This document shows positions 42,935-51,578 of a stretch of DNA of 64,000 nucleotides, piece after piece. Position numbers and translations under genes: made by a program. The number at the start of each line of letters is the position of its first letter. The stretch's first letter is position 1. The stretch spans positions 1 through 64,000 of the forward strand of contig CAIOKO010000032.1 of assembly GCA_903858935.1 (NCBI GenBank). The letters are read 5' to 3'. The notes under the pieces were generated by a model. It worked only from the letters and a program-made list of their open reading frames with translations, searched no databases and was not told the origin of the DNA. The stretch comes from an uncultured Schlesneria sp. (lineage in GTDB: Bacteria; Planctomycetota; Planctomycetia; Planctomycetales; Planctomycetaceae).

Positions 42935-43828
42935 ATGCATACCTCCGGCAAAGTCCTGGCATTTCTCGTGGTCCTCCTTGCGATCACGGCTTCCGTTCTC
43001 ACAGCAAAACTGGTGCAGGTGCGGAACAGCTGGACGGCGAAGTCGGTCGCGTCCAAAAACAAATTCAATGACCTTAATCCCAAGGTCGCAGCTTTGCAGA
43101 CGCAGATTGATTCGCTCAATAACGAGATTTTTCGGTCTCGCGAGCTTTGGGGCATCGTTCCTCTTACGGCTCCAACGAATGTCTTGAATCCAAACGATGG
43201 AACTGTCCAGGTTGGTTTTGGGTCAGACGCCGGTCTTCGAGACAAGTTGTTGATGCATGGATTTGAGATTGCCGCCGACGGGACTTCGACTTACCGAGGC
43301 TCTTTCCTACCGGTCGAGATCCAGAACATCGGTGCAACGCTGAAGCCCAACTGGCGAGCGACTCCAGAAGAGATTCGAACCTGGCAGCCAGGCAACTGGC
43401 GATGGCGTAATCTTGTTCCACCCGGTTACGTCGACAACTTCGACAAGCAGTTGACCGCAATTTTGAAATATGAGGAAACACTCAATGACCGAATACGAAC
43501 TCTCAATGGCCAGAAAAAATTGCTGGCAGAGGCAAACGCAAAGCTGAAACTGCGAGAAGCCGAGCTGGTCGGTGGAGACGAATTGACGAAAGTGGACACG
43601 GTTGACCCCGAATTCCGTGATGGCTTAGTGGCCGCGATGGCGGCTGCAGAAGAGGATCGAAATCAGACCCTTTTGACGATCGACAAACTTCGTCGTGAAG
43701 TCCGAAGTGTTCAGGCAGACATCGAACAGATGCTGAGCGACAATCTTGAATTGACAAACCGATTGCCTCAATCCGGCACGACGAACCCGTTGTCGGTCAA
43801 AAAGAACGAGTCTTCGGTGAATAAGTGA
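42935..43828 (+). CDS. Membrane-anchored coiled-coil protein of unknown function
   Basis: A 297-residue protein. One N-terminal membrane segment (VLAFLVVLLAITASVLTAKL) is followed by a periplasm-facing body with two coiled-coil parts: NKFNDLNPKVAALQTQIDSL N at about 43-63, and the C-terminal third from about 165 (LKYEETLNDRIRTLNGQKKL; TIDKLRREVRSVQADIEQML). Between them lies a beta-rich domain (VQVGFGSDAGLRDKLLMHGF EIAADGTSTYRGSFLPVEIQ). No family was recognised; the layout recalls scaffold or secretion-related anchors of planctomycetes. AAGGA lies seven bases before the ATG at 42935 (an overlapping GTG precedes it). It is followed after 147 bp by the rhomboid-like gene on the same strand. 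Confidence 0.72.
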   Translation: MHTSGKVLAFLVVLLAITASVLTAKLVQVRNSWTAKSVASKNKFNDLNPKVAALQTQIDSLNNEIFRSRELWGIVPLTAPTNVLNPNDGTVQVGFGSDAGLRDKLLMHGFEIAADGTSTYRGSFLPVEIQNIGATLKPNWRATPEEIRTWQPGNWRWRNLVPPGYVDNFDKQLTAILKYEETLNDRIRTLNGQKKLLAEANAKLKLREAELVGGDELTKVDTVDPEFRDGLVAAMAAAEEDRNQTLLTIDKLRREVRSVQADIEQMLSDNLELTNRLPQSGTTNPLSVKKNESSVNK

Positions 43829-43975
43829 CTGGGACTGAACGCCCTTCGTAATTCATCAGCCTCGTATAAAATAGTGCGCTGTCGGTGAAGAAATGAAGGA
43901 ATCTGGTTACACTGCCGAGGAAACGAATGTTGAGTTCTTCGGCGGACTACGGACGATTTGAGGTCAACACGGACG

Positions 43976-44950
43976 ATGGGTTCAACCAACCGCGACTATA
44001 TGCGCGACGATGATGGAACAGGTCTCTCATCCTGGGGGCATGACGTTCCGACAACAAAATGGCTGATCATCGTCACGGTCGGTCTGTTTTTTCTGCAGAC
44101 GATTTTTACTCACGAAGTGAATTTCGTTGAGCGGGAAGAACCCCGAGTTGCAGCCATTCACTATCTTCACAATGCCGAGCCCGTTGCACTTCGCGGTTTC
44201 GGCAACCACGTTTCCTATGTCGAAGAGTGGCTGGAGCTGGATGTCCATAAGGTCTGGAAGGGACAAATCTGGCGATTGGTGACATTCGTCTTCTGTCACT
44301 TCCGGGATGCCCCGTTCAATCTCGTTTTCAACATGCTTGCCGTCTGGTATCTTGGGTCGGCCCTCGAACGGATGTATGGTTCGCGTGAGCTGTTGTGGTT
44401 CTATCTGTTTTCGGCGCTCGTCTGTGGAGTGATCTTCACTTGCTTTGGCCTCAAGTTGTTTTTGCCATTCCCATTAATGGGGGCTAACGCCTGCGTTATT
44501 GCGTTACTTGCACTTTTCGCAACTCATTTTCCGCGTCAGGAGATTTTGTTCTTTGGACTGATCCCGATGCAGATTCGGGTTCTGCTGGCGATCTACATCG
44601 TTGTGGACGTCTATCGCGTCCTTCAAGCCTTTTCCGGGCAGGGGACATGGACCAGCGTTGCGTATATGTCGGAACTTTGGGGTGCGGCATTCGGTTATCT
44701 TTACCGTCAACAGCGATGGCATCTTTCATCGATTGGCGATTTTTTCGACGTCAGCCGGTTGCGGCGAACGATCCGTCGGGCCAGCACGGCGAGGAATCTG
44801 AAAGTCTTTCAGCCTGAGGTGAGCTCGAATCTCGACGAGCAAGTCGATGCGATCCTCGCCAAGATCCACGAACAAGGGTCAGAAAGCCTCACCGAACGAG
44901 AACGGTCGATCCTGCAGCGTGCCAGTGATCGAGCGAAAAATCGACTTTAG
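43976..44950 (+). CDS. Rhomboid-family membrane protein lacking the catalytic Ser and His
   Basis: A 324-residue membrane protein with the rhomboid layout of six or seven helices. The marker WRLVTFVFCHFRDAPFNLVF is followed by NMLAVWYLGSALERMYGSRE. The helix that normally carries the serine in GxSG reads LMGANACVIALLALF, so asparagine replaces serine. The helix that normally carries the histidine reads YMSELWGAAFGYLY, with Glu at the expected position. It therefore looks like an inactive rhomboid (pseudoprotease). The N-terminal region holds an extra loop of about 60 residues after helix 1. The cytosolic C-terminus (LDEQVDAILAKIHEQGSESL TERERSILQRAS) is a typical planctomycete tail. I use the ATG at 43976; 43958 and 44000 are alternatives. 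Confidence 0.82.
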   Translation: MGSTNRDYMRDDDGTGLSSWGHDVPTTKWLIIVTVGLFFLQTIFTHEVNFVEREEPRVAAIHYLHNAEPVALRGFGNHVSYVEEWLELDVHKVWKGQIWRLVTFVFCHFRDAPFNLVFNMLAVWYLGSALERMYGSRELLWFYLFSALVCGVIFTCFGLKLFLPFPLMGANACVIALLALFATHFPRQEILFFGLIPMQIRVLLAIYIVVDVYRVLQAFSGQGTWTSVAYMSELWGAAFGYLYRQQRWHLSSIGDFFDVSRLRRTIRRASTARNLKVFQPEVSSNLDEQVDAILAKIHEQGSESLTERERSILQRASDRAKNRL

Positions 44951-46091
44951 GTTCTCGGTGCCAGAAGATTCGCCCCCCTATCTTGCAACGCTCTTAGTCG
45001 GCACAGAGTTGGTTTTCGGATCTGGCTCAGTTCATGTAACCATAAGTATTCCGTTTCCGCCTTCCCAATGTCGGGATCACTTGCCGACCGGGTGAGACCT
45101 ACGGTATCAGAGTTGGGTTTCTTTGATCGTCAGAAAGACGCGATTCAAGCGAATCGATGCCCTCATCCCAAAGACGAGCATCGGTAACTGGCGTGAAGGC
45201 GGCGCTGCTCCGACGTTGCCCAGCGTCGATCAGACCAGGCATGCGGCCCATCTCTAAATGATGCTCGGGTTCGCCCGCGTCCAAGTCAGCGCGCACATCA
45301 CGTCGTAAAAAACAAAACTCTTTGATTAATCCAACTCGCTTCTCCGCGACTCGTTGACTGAATCCCCAAAAATGCGGTGTCCACGTGGCAGTACGAAAAC
45401 GATTTTTTTCAGCACATTCCAAACGTTAAGAAAAAACAATCGAACAGGCATTGACAGACCAGATCTGCTTTTTATTATTCTTGTCGTTACTTTATTTTCT
45501 TTTAGTTATCGATGTTTTACGACAGGGTTCCCCACAGCCGTTCTGAAACGGCAGGAAGCGGTCAGGACAGAGCATTAAGTAGCAACGTAAGGACAGCGAT
45601 TTTGATCTTTGAAAATTCGGAATGACTTTAACGCGGGTCGCCCTATTACATCGGCGGGCAATCCGTGGCGATTCGTTTTTTGAACGCAGGGCAAGGTCGA
45701 GTTTGTGCGGGGTCATGAGGTCATTCTCATCACAGGAACGGAGAAACCCGAACTCGATCGAACTTGGTCGAACTCGAGCGCGACGGAAAAATGGACAAAA
45801 GCCTGTGAATCACGGGGAATGGTCGAAGTCGATCAAACTTGATCAAACTTTGACACCAAATCTCGCGGTGGCAAGATTTCGGCAAAACGGAAGAGAAGAT
45901 TTTTAACTGGCAAGGAAGAGTGACAGAGAATGGCGTTTGACGTCGCGCCGAATCGTGCAGACGCTTCAGAAGCGGTTGCGTCACGATGCACGTGCGAATG
46001 TCTTTGATACGAAGAATTTGGGAACACTAATTTACGCTAATTTGCACTGATGAAAAAGAAGAAGGGACTCCCGAAGGTACGGCGAGAACGG
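44951..46091. other. 1.1-kb stretch without a convincing gene
   Basis: No frame here shows a recognisable family. A minus-strand frame at 45099-45422 (107 codons) reads partly protein-like (FLRRDVRADLDAGEPEHHLE; GLIDAGQRRSSAAFTPVTDA) and may be a gene remnant. The rest is AT-rich with many stops. Two 21-base copies of TCGATCRAACTTGRTCRAACT lie at 45754-45774 and 45829-45849, the second containing a perfect tandem decamer GATCAAACTT. Confidence 0.4.
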
Positions 46092-46735
46092 GTGAAGTTG
46101 GCCAAGTTCAAATCCGCAGAAACACTACAAAACAGGGATGTCAGCCAACTTTGCCAACTTTTTTCAATGGGTCAGATGGGCCGCGGAGACTCGACGCCAG
46201 CCGACGAGTTTCGGCCTAAACAGAATGACGACTCGGAGTGGAACCTCGCCCTTCCAATGATTGGGGAAGAACGAGTGAAGTTGGTCAACTTCGAACCTGC
46301 AAAAACACTACGAAACATGGAAGTTCGCCAACTTTGCCAACTTTTTTCGATGATCTGGTGGGCCTCGAAGGCTCGACCCACCCTACGGGTTTTGGATGCA
46401 CTAAAAGATGGCTTTAGGGGGGGCCTTGCCCTCGCAAAGATTGGGGGGCGAACAGGTGAAGTTGGCCAAGTCGACCAACTTCGAACCTGCAAAAACTCTA
46501 TGAAACAGGGATGTTGGTCAACTTTACCAACTTTTTTCGTTAATCTGGTGGGCCTCGAAGACTCGACCCACCCGACTGGTTTTGAATGCAATAAAAGATG
46601 GCTTGGAGGGGCTTTGCCCTCGCAAAGATTGGGGACCAACAGGTGAAGTTGGCCAAGTTCGAACCTGAAAAACACTACGAAACAGGGATGTTGGCCAACC
46701 TTGCCAACTTTATCTCGATGGTTCAGGTGGGCCTT
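46092..46735. repeat. Tandem repeat array, about 184-bp unit, three full copies plus a part
   Basis: Units begin with GTGAAGTTGG at 46092, 46275, 46456 and 46643, giving periods of 183, 181 and 187 bp. Each unit carries AAGTTGGYCAA near its start and, about 50 bp later, GCCAACTTTRCCAACTTTTT, so each can fold into a long hairpin with a T-run. Copies have drifted by substitutions and small indels. Reading frames shift between copies, so the long frames over this array are probably not genes. The array ends just before the RidA gene. Confidence 0.85.
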
Positions 46736-46752
46736 AACTGTCTGATTTGATC

Positions 46753-47193
46753 TCAATGTTTGATCTCAAAGATCGCTTCGACTTCCACTGCGGCGTTCGT
46801 GGGAAGTTGTGCGAAACCCAATGCACTTCTCGCGTGGTAACCGTCGGTTGTTTTCCCGAAAATTTCGTGTAACAAGTCCGAGGTTCCATTGATCACCAGA
46901 TGTTGTTCGTGGAACTCAAGCGTTGAATTCACGCAGCCAAGAACTTTGATGACCCGCAACCCATTGAGTGTTCCGTGAGCGTTATAGACGGACCTCAGAA
47001 TCTTGATCGCGCAATCGCGGGCAGCCTGGTATCCCTGATCGACAGAAACGCCGGTTCCAAGCTTGCCCTTCAAATCACTGACATGCCCCGAGGTCATCAA
47101 TAAGTTGCCAGTACGAATGCAAAGGTTTAAGTAACCTGGTTCCGATTTGGGAAATGTCAGCCCGAGTTTTTCAGCGATTTCCTGAGGTGTCAT
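46753..47193 (-). CDS. RidA/YjgF/YER057c-family protein
   Basis: A 146-residue protein of the RidA superfamily, whose archetype deaminates reactive enamine/imine intermediates. The fold is covered from LCIRTGNLLMTSGHVSDLKG through DQGYQAARDCAIKILRSVYN to the C-terminal GYHARSALGFAQLPTNAAVE VEAIFEIKH. The conserved arginine of the active site is at HARSALG. The family average is about 130-155 residues, so this is full length. The subgroup resembles the YjgF-like TdcF/Rid7-type with an N-terminal IAEKLGLTFPK extension. It lies 60 bp downstream of the SMP-30-like gene on the same strand, so both may be co-transcribed. Confidence 0.9.
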   Translation of the reverse strand: MTPQEIAEKLGLTFPKSEPGYLNLCIRTGNLLMTSGHVSDLKGKLGTGVSVDQGYQAARDCAIKILRSVYNAHGTLNGLRVIKVLGCVNSTLEFHEQHLVINGTSDLLHEIFGKTTDGYHARSALGFAQLPTNAAVEVEAIFEIKH

Positions 47194-47253
47194 TTTTCTA
47201 GAGTTTTTCTGTTGAGGGTTTGGATATAAAAATCATGCGACAATGCTCGTCGA

Positions 47254-48138
47254 TTATTTGGCTGTCGACCAGCGTTTCCAGGCGAGTCCCGGTTTGTCGA
47301 CGCGAAACTTAACGAGACGAGTCTGTTCAACTTCGGTGACGTAGACGGTTCGACCATCGGGACCACCAAAGCAAAGATTACTGGGCTGCTTTCCCAGCAC
47401 GTCGATTTCTCGCAGTTCTTTTCCTTCGGGTGAGAGAACGACAACGGTCCCCTTTCCATAACGGGTGATGTAGAGATTGCCATCGACATCACAACGCATT
47501 CCGTCAAATCCGTGATCGGGAAATTGCTTTAGCAACCGCTTTTCACCCAGCGTTCCATCTGCCTGGATTGGAAAAGACCAGATATTTCGCTGAGCCGATT
47601 CGTTGACATACAGCGTCTTGCCGTCGGGGCTGACCTCAATTCCATTAGTCGTTCCCATTTTATCGGCGATCAGTTGTACCTTGCCGGACGTATCGATCTT
47701 CCAAAGTTGTCCTGTCGAGTTGCCCCAGTTCGGGTCACTGGCGTAAAGGGTTCCATCAGGGGCAATCGCAAGGTCGTTGGGTTGATTCATTCCGTCTTGG
47801 TGGGCGAAGACTTCGATGCTGCGGGTCTTCATGTCGATCCGAAGAACGTTATGGCCGACGTAATCAGCGACGTACATTCGGCCGTGCTGGTCGAAAACAA
47901 TTCCGTTTCCGGTACTTTCACCAGACAGAGTGACAAAGATTTCCGCTTTGCCATCAGGTGAAACTTTGCCGATCGTCTGCTGTTTTTCAAAATTGACTGC
48001 GTAGATATTTCCCGCTCGATCGCACTGCGGCCCTTCGATTCCCGGTGTGAATTGTTTGGGTTGCGTCAGTGGCGTGGCAATGAACAATTTTTCGTTCGGT
48101 TGACTGAAGAGCATCATCGCCAGCGCAAGAATTTCCAT
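47254..48138 (-). CDS. SMP-30/gluconolactonase-like propeller protein (probably exported)
   Basis: A 294-residue protein. A short hydrophobic N-terminus (MEILALAMMLFSQ) may act as a signal. The rest is a six-bladed propeller of the SMP-30/gluconolactonase/LRE type: GIEGPQCDRAGNIYAVNFEK, GNGIVFDQHGRMYVADYVGH, QPNDLAIAPDGTLYASDPNW, TTNGIEVSPDGKTLYVNESA, GFDGMRCDVDGNLYITRYGK and LCFGGPDGRTVYVTEVEQTR. The metal-binding glutamate (GIEGPQCD) and asparagine/aspartate positions (QPNDL, DGMRCD) are kept, so lactonase activity is possible. The ATG at 48138 is used; a TTG at 48147 extends it by three residues. The RidA gene follows on the same strand. Confidence 0.88.
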   Translation of the reverse strand: MEILALAMMLFSQPNEKLFIATPLTQPKQFTPGIEGPQCDRAGNIYAVNFEKQQTIGKVSPDGKAEIFVTLSGESTGNGIVFDQHGRMYVADYVGHNVLRIDMKTRSIEVFAHQDGMNQPNDLAIAPDGTLYASDPNWGNSTGQLWKIDTSGKVQLIADKMGTTNGIEVSPDGKTLYVNESAQRNIWSFPIQADGTLGEKRLLKQFPDHGFDGMRCDVDGNLYITRYGKGTVVVLSPEGKELREIDVLGKQPSNLCFGGPDGRTVYVTEVEQTRLVKFRVDKPGLAWKRWSTAK

Positions 48139-48310
48139 GTTCAGCAATCCTGCAGGGGAAATCGATTTTGAATGCCGGCTGATATCCTGCCGTTATCATG
48201 TGACGGTCGTCAACCGGGCGAACGTCGAGTACATTGAAGTTTGTTCTTTTTGACACAAAATGAGAACGGTCGTCGATCAAATTTTCGAAACTCATGCCGA
48301 TGGATTGCTG

Positions 48311-48631
48311 ATGGAACCGGACGACACGATTTGCTACTGCTTCCACATTTCCAAGCGGAAGATACTGAACTTCATTCGCGTTCATCGACCTCGACGTGCC
48401 AGCCAGATCAGTGAATGCGGCGGGGCAGGAACAGGCTGCGGATGGTGCGTTTCCTACCTTAAGCGTTATTTCGCAGAATCACAGGGGGAAGTTGCAAGCG
48501 GGGCTGAAGTGTTAAGCCCCGCCGATTACGCGAGACAGCGTGCCGCCTATATTCAAGCGGGGCATGGAAAGCCCGCTGCAGGGGCAATCCCGATACCGAC
48601 TGAGTTTCCACCGGATGAGGCTTCGGAGTAA
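48311..48631 (+). CDS. Bacterioferritin-associated ferredoxin-like [2Fe-2S] protein
   Basis: A 106-residue protein with the BFD-type iron-sulfur domain: C8-x-C10 in DTICYCFHISKRKIL and C36, C43, C46 in SQISECGGAGTGCGWCVSYL. Four of these bind a [2Fe-2S] cluster in related proteins. The C-terminal half (EVLSPADYARQRAAYIQAGH) is not part of the BFD fold and is likely a planctomycete extension. I use the ATG at 48311; an ATG at 48260 would add 17 residues. It converges on the YfcE gene with a gap of only five bases. The partner and the role are unknown; iron storage or redox functions are typical of the family. Confidence 0.85.
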   Translation: MEPDDTICYCFHISKRKILNFIRVHRPRRASQISECGGAGTGCGWCVSYLKRYFAESQGEVASGAEVLSPADYARQRAAYIQAGHGKPAAGAIPIPTEFPPDEASE

Positions 48632-48636
48632 CGAGC

Positions 48637-49155
48637 TCAGATGGCCGCAGCAACACCTTCCTGAGATTTCGAAATCATGACAATCCTGGCTGTCAGGTTG
48701 CTCGTGTCGAGAATGGCTACCGACGGTCGTCCGTATGACCAGCCGCTGGTTTCTCCAGGGTTAATGAACAAGCGACCCTTATCGTCGTGAGTGATGCTGG
48801 GCTTGTGAGTATGTGCATAGATCGCCACGTCGAAATCACCATCTAAATCTCTCAGAGATCGGTCCATATGAGTCACAAGAATTTTTCGTCCGTCGGGTGT
48901 TTTGAAGCCGAATGGAGGCTCGCCGATCGTGCCGATGATTTTCATTCCTGCAGTAACGCCCGGCTTGTTCCCTTCGTTGTCGCCGAAACAGGCAATGACT
49001 TTACACTTCAATCCTCTGAGTGGTGGCACAGCAAAGGAAGAGACGAGATCGCCCGCAAAAACGACGAGTTCACACCCTGTGTCGTTGAAGACGGCAACGG
49101 CGCGCCGAATATGATCCAGATGATCATGACTATCGGCAAAAATTCCAATCAACAT
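48637..49155 (-). CDS. YfcE/MJ0936-type metallophosphoesterase
   Basis: A 172-residue calcineurin-like phosphoesterase. All metal-binding motifs are present in order: GIFADSHDHLDHIRRAVAVF, VFAGDLVSSF, ACFGDNEGN, LVTHMDRSLRDL and IYAHTHKPSI, followed by FINPGETSGWSYGRPSVAIL. The short length and the GDNEGN motif fit the YfcE subgroup (small phosphodiesterases with unknown natural substrate). The start at 49155 has AGGA about six bases upstream; the frame is open to 49200. It converges on the BFD gene and is divergent from transketolase. Confidence 0.9.
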   Translation of the reverse strand: MLIGIFADSHDHLDHIRRAVAVFNDTGCELVVFAGDLVSSFAVPPLRGLKCKVIACFGDNEGNKPGVTAGMKIIGTIGEPPFGFKTPDGRKILVTHMDRSLRDLDGDFDVAIYAHTHKPSITHDDKGRLFINPGETSGWSYGRPSVAILDTSNLTARIVMISKSQEGVAAAI

Positions 49156-49401
49156 CTTGAATCCTGTTGTTTCGTTTCCAAATCTGACAGAAACAATCAA
49201 TCATATTATCCTGATGGGTTCGTACGACGCGTCGAAACCATTTGATGTCAATTTACAGATCGTTTTGAAGCAAGTAGCGTCTTCATTTGAGTCATTCCAA
49301 ACAGCAAGAATGTCTTCTTGGGCAAAGTGACTTTGAAGGATGAGGTCTCGTCGATAAAGTACGCGTGCATTTTGACGAACGAAATGGCAAAGGGAAATCA
49401 C

Positions 49402-51459
49402 ATGGCTGATGATCAATTAGTTCAATTGTCGATTAATACAATCCGCACTCTGTCGATGGATGCCGTCCAGCAGGCGAATTCCGGGCATCCAGGCACGCCG
49501 ATGGCGCTGGCACCTCTGGTATATACGCTATGGAATCGGATCATGCGATTCGATCCCAAAGCCCCGAACTGGCCGAATCGCGATCGATTTGTCCTTTCTA
49601 ACGGCCATGCATCGATGGTGCTGTGGTCGGTTCTGCATCTCAGCGGGACGCAGCAGGTGAATGGCGAGTCCAAAACAGACGGACAACCAGCGATTTCGCT
49701 CGACGATATCAAACGCTTTCGACAGTTGGGAAGCAAAGCGGCCGGACATCCCGAATATCACATGGTTTCGGGGGTTGAGGCAACGACAGGTCCATTGGGA
49801 CAGGGCGTTGCCAACAGCGTGGGGATGGCGATCGCTCAAAAGTGGCTGGCGAACCATTATAACCGCCCTGATTTTAACATTTTCGACTACAACGTTTACG
49901 CGGTTTGCGGCGACGGGTGTCTGATGGAAGGGGTCGCCTCAGAGGCGGCATCGCTCGCAGGGCACTTGGGGCTCGATAATCTTTGCTGGATCTTTGACAA
50001 CAACCATATCACGATTGAAGGGAATACCAGCCTTGCGTTCACGGAAGACGTTGCGACGCGATTTGTGAGTTATGGATGGAACGTCTTGCGGGTTGTTGAT
50101 GCCAACGACATTGAGCGAATTGAGCAGGCCATTGCGGTATTCCACAAGACCAAGAGCAGGCCGACTTTGATCATTCTCGATAGTCATATTGGCTACGGAT
50201 CACCTCACCGTCAGGACACCTGCGAAGCACACGGCGAACCGCTTGGCGAAGCGGAAGTTCGTCTCACGAAGCAATTTTACGGCTGGCCCGAAGACGCGAA
50301 ATTCCTCGTGCCTGAAGGTGTTCGCGAACATTTCGACGCGGGGATCGGTGCTCGTGGCGCTGCCGCTCACAAGAGCTGGACGGAACTGTTCACAGCCTAC
50401 CGTGCCAAATTCCCGGAACTGGCCACGCAGATTGACCAGATGCAAAAACGCGAGCTTCCTGCCGGTTGGGATCGCGATCTTCCCGTTTTTCCTGCCGATC
50501 CAAAAGGGGTCGCGGGACGAGAGGCTTCTGGCAAGGTCCTGAACGTGGTTGCACAGAACGTCCCGTGGCTGATCGGAGGATCTGCCGATCTCGGATCATC
50601 GAACAAAACGCAGCTAAAATTCGCGAATGCCGGGAGTTACCAGGCAGGTACCCCTGGGGGAAGAAATTTCCATTTCGGTGTACGAGAGCACGCGATGGGA
50701 GCGGTCATGAACGGGCTGTCGCTTTCCAAGATCCGCCCGTTCGGTGGGACATTCTTCGTTTTCAGTGATTACGCTCGTCCTGCGATCCGGCTGTCGGCCT
50801 TGATGGAAATACCGACGATCTTTGTCTTCACTCATGACGCATTGGGAGACGGTGAAGACGGCCCGACACATCAGCCGATCGAACACCTGATTTCTTTACG
50901 CGCGATGCCCGGCTTGGTTGTGCTGCGTCCAGGTGACGCGAATGAAGTCGTCGAAGCTTATCGCTATATCATGCAGTTGAAGCATCATCCTGTGGCTCTC
51001 GTTTTGTCGCGACAAGTCCTGCCAACTTTGGATCGCAGCAAGTATGCCTCAGCAGCCGGCGTTTCGCATGGTGCGTATATTCTTGCGGACGCAGCTAATG
51101 GGAAGCCAGAAGTCATTCTGATTGGAACTGGTGGTGAACTCAGTCTGGTTGTTGAAGCGCACGAAAAGCTCACGGCTAAGGGGATTCGCTCCCGAGTGGT
51201 GTCGATGCCATCGTGGGATATTTTCAGCAAGCAACCGCTGGAATACCGAAACAGCGTCTTACCACCGGAAGTGAAAGCCCGTGTCGCCGTTGAACAAGGG
51301 GCGACGTTTGGCTGGGAACGTTACGTTGGCGAGTCGGGACGTGTCATTGGAATGACAACATTCGGTGCGTCTGCGCCGTACAAGGACCTTCAAAAACACT
51401 TCGGCTTCGACGTCGATCACGTCGTTGCTGCCGCGATGGAGCAAATTGGGTCGAAGTAG
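49402..51459 (+). CDS. tkt: Transketolase
   Basis: A 685-residue transketolase, transferring two-carbon units in the pentose phosphate pathway and Calvin-type cycles. The N-terminal domain has LSMDAVQQANSGHPGTPMAL, RFVLSNGHASMVLWSVLHLS, the block TTGPLGQGVANSVGMAIAQK and the thiamine diphosphate motif GDGCLMEGVASEAASLAGHL ... NNHITIEG. The pyrimidine domain has GVREHAMGAVMNGLSLSKI and FVFSDYARPAIRLSALMEIP, with HDALGDGEDGPTHQPIEHL. The C-terminal domain ends AYKDL-like TFGASAPYKDLQKHFGFD. AAGGGA lies about seven bases before the ATG at 49402; in-frame ATGs at 49318 and 49384 are less likely. It is a single gene. Confidence 0.96.
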   Translation: MADDQLVQLSINTIRTLSMDAVQQANSGHPGTPMALAPLVYTLWNRIMRFDPKAPNWPNRDRFVLSNGHASMVLWSVLHLSGTQQVNGESKTDGQPAISLDDIKRFRQLGSKAAGHPEYHMVSGVEATTGPLGQGVANSVGMAIAQKWLANHYNRPDFNIFDYNVYAVCGDGCLMEGVASEAASLAGHLGLDNLCWIFDNNHITIEGNTSLAFTEDVATRFVSYGWNVLRVVDANDIERIEQAIAVFHKTKSRPTLIILDSHIGYGSPHRQDTCEAHGEPLGEAEVRLTKQFYGWPEDAKFLVPEGVREHFDAGIGARGAAAHKSWTELFTAYRAKFPELATQIDQMQKRELPAGWDRDLPVFPADPKGVAGREASGKVLNVVAQNVPWLIGGSADLGSSNKTQLKFANAGSYQAGTPGGRNFHFGVREHAMGAVMNGLSLSKIRPFGGTFFVFSDYARPAIRLSALMEIPTIFVFTHDALGDGEDGPTHQPIEHLISLRAMPGLVVLRPGDANEVVEAYRYIMQLKHHPVALVLSRQVLPTLDRSKYASAAGVSHGAYILADAANGKPEVILIGTGGELSLVVEAHEKLTAKGIRSRVVSMPSWDIFSKQPLEYRNSVLPPEVKARVAVEQGATFGWERYVGESGRVIGMTTFGASAPYKDLQKHFGFDVDHVVAAAMEQIGSK

Positions 51460-51578
51460 CGATTGTTGACGAATCGACGAATTTCGTGGCTCGCTATGCG
51501 GTGGTTCGGTTGTATAATCGAAGAAACTCGGTGCCTTGCTGGCACTGAGTTACTTTTGCAAACGAAGGTAATTCAGTC

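Noticed and set aside
45754-45849. Two 21-base repeats TCGATCRAACTTGRTCRAACT as a CRISPR or iteron array
   Set aside because: There are only two copies with unrelated spacing and no associated genes. Recorded only as local repeats.
46050-46646. Long open frames on both strands across the 184-bp tandem repeat (about 195 codons each)
   Set aside because: The peptide repeats change frame between units and follow the DNA repeat, and there is no ribosome-binding site. Treated as repeat DNA, not genes.
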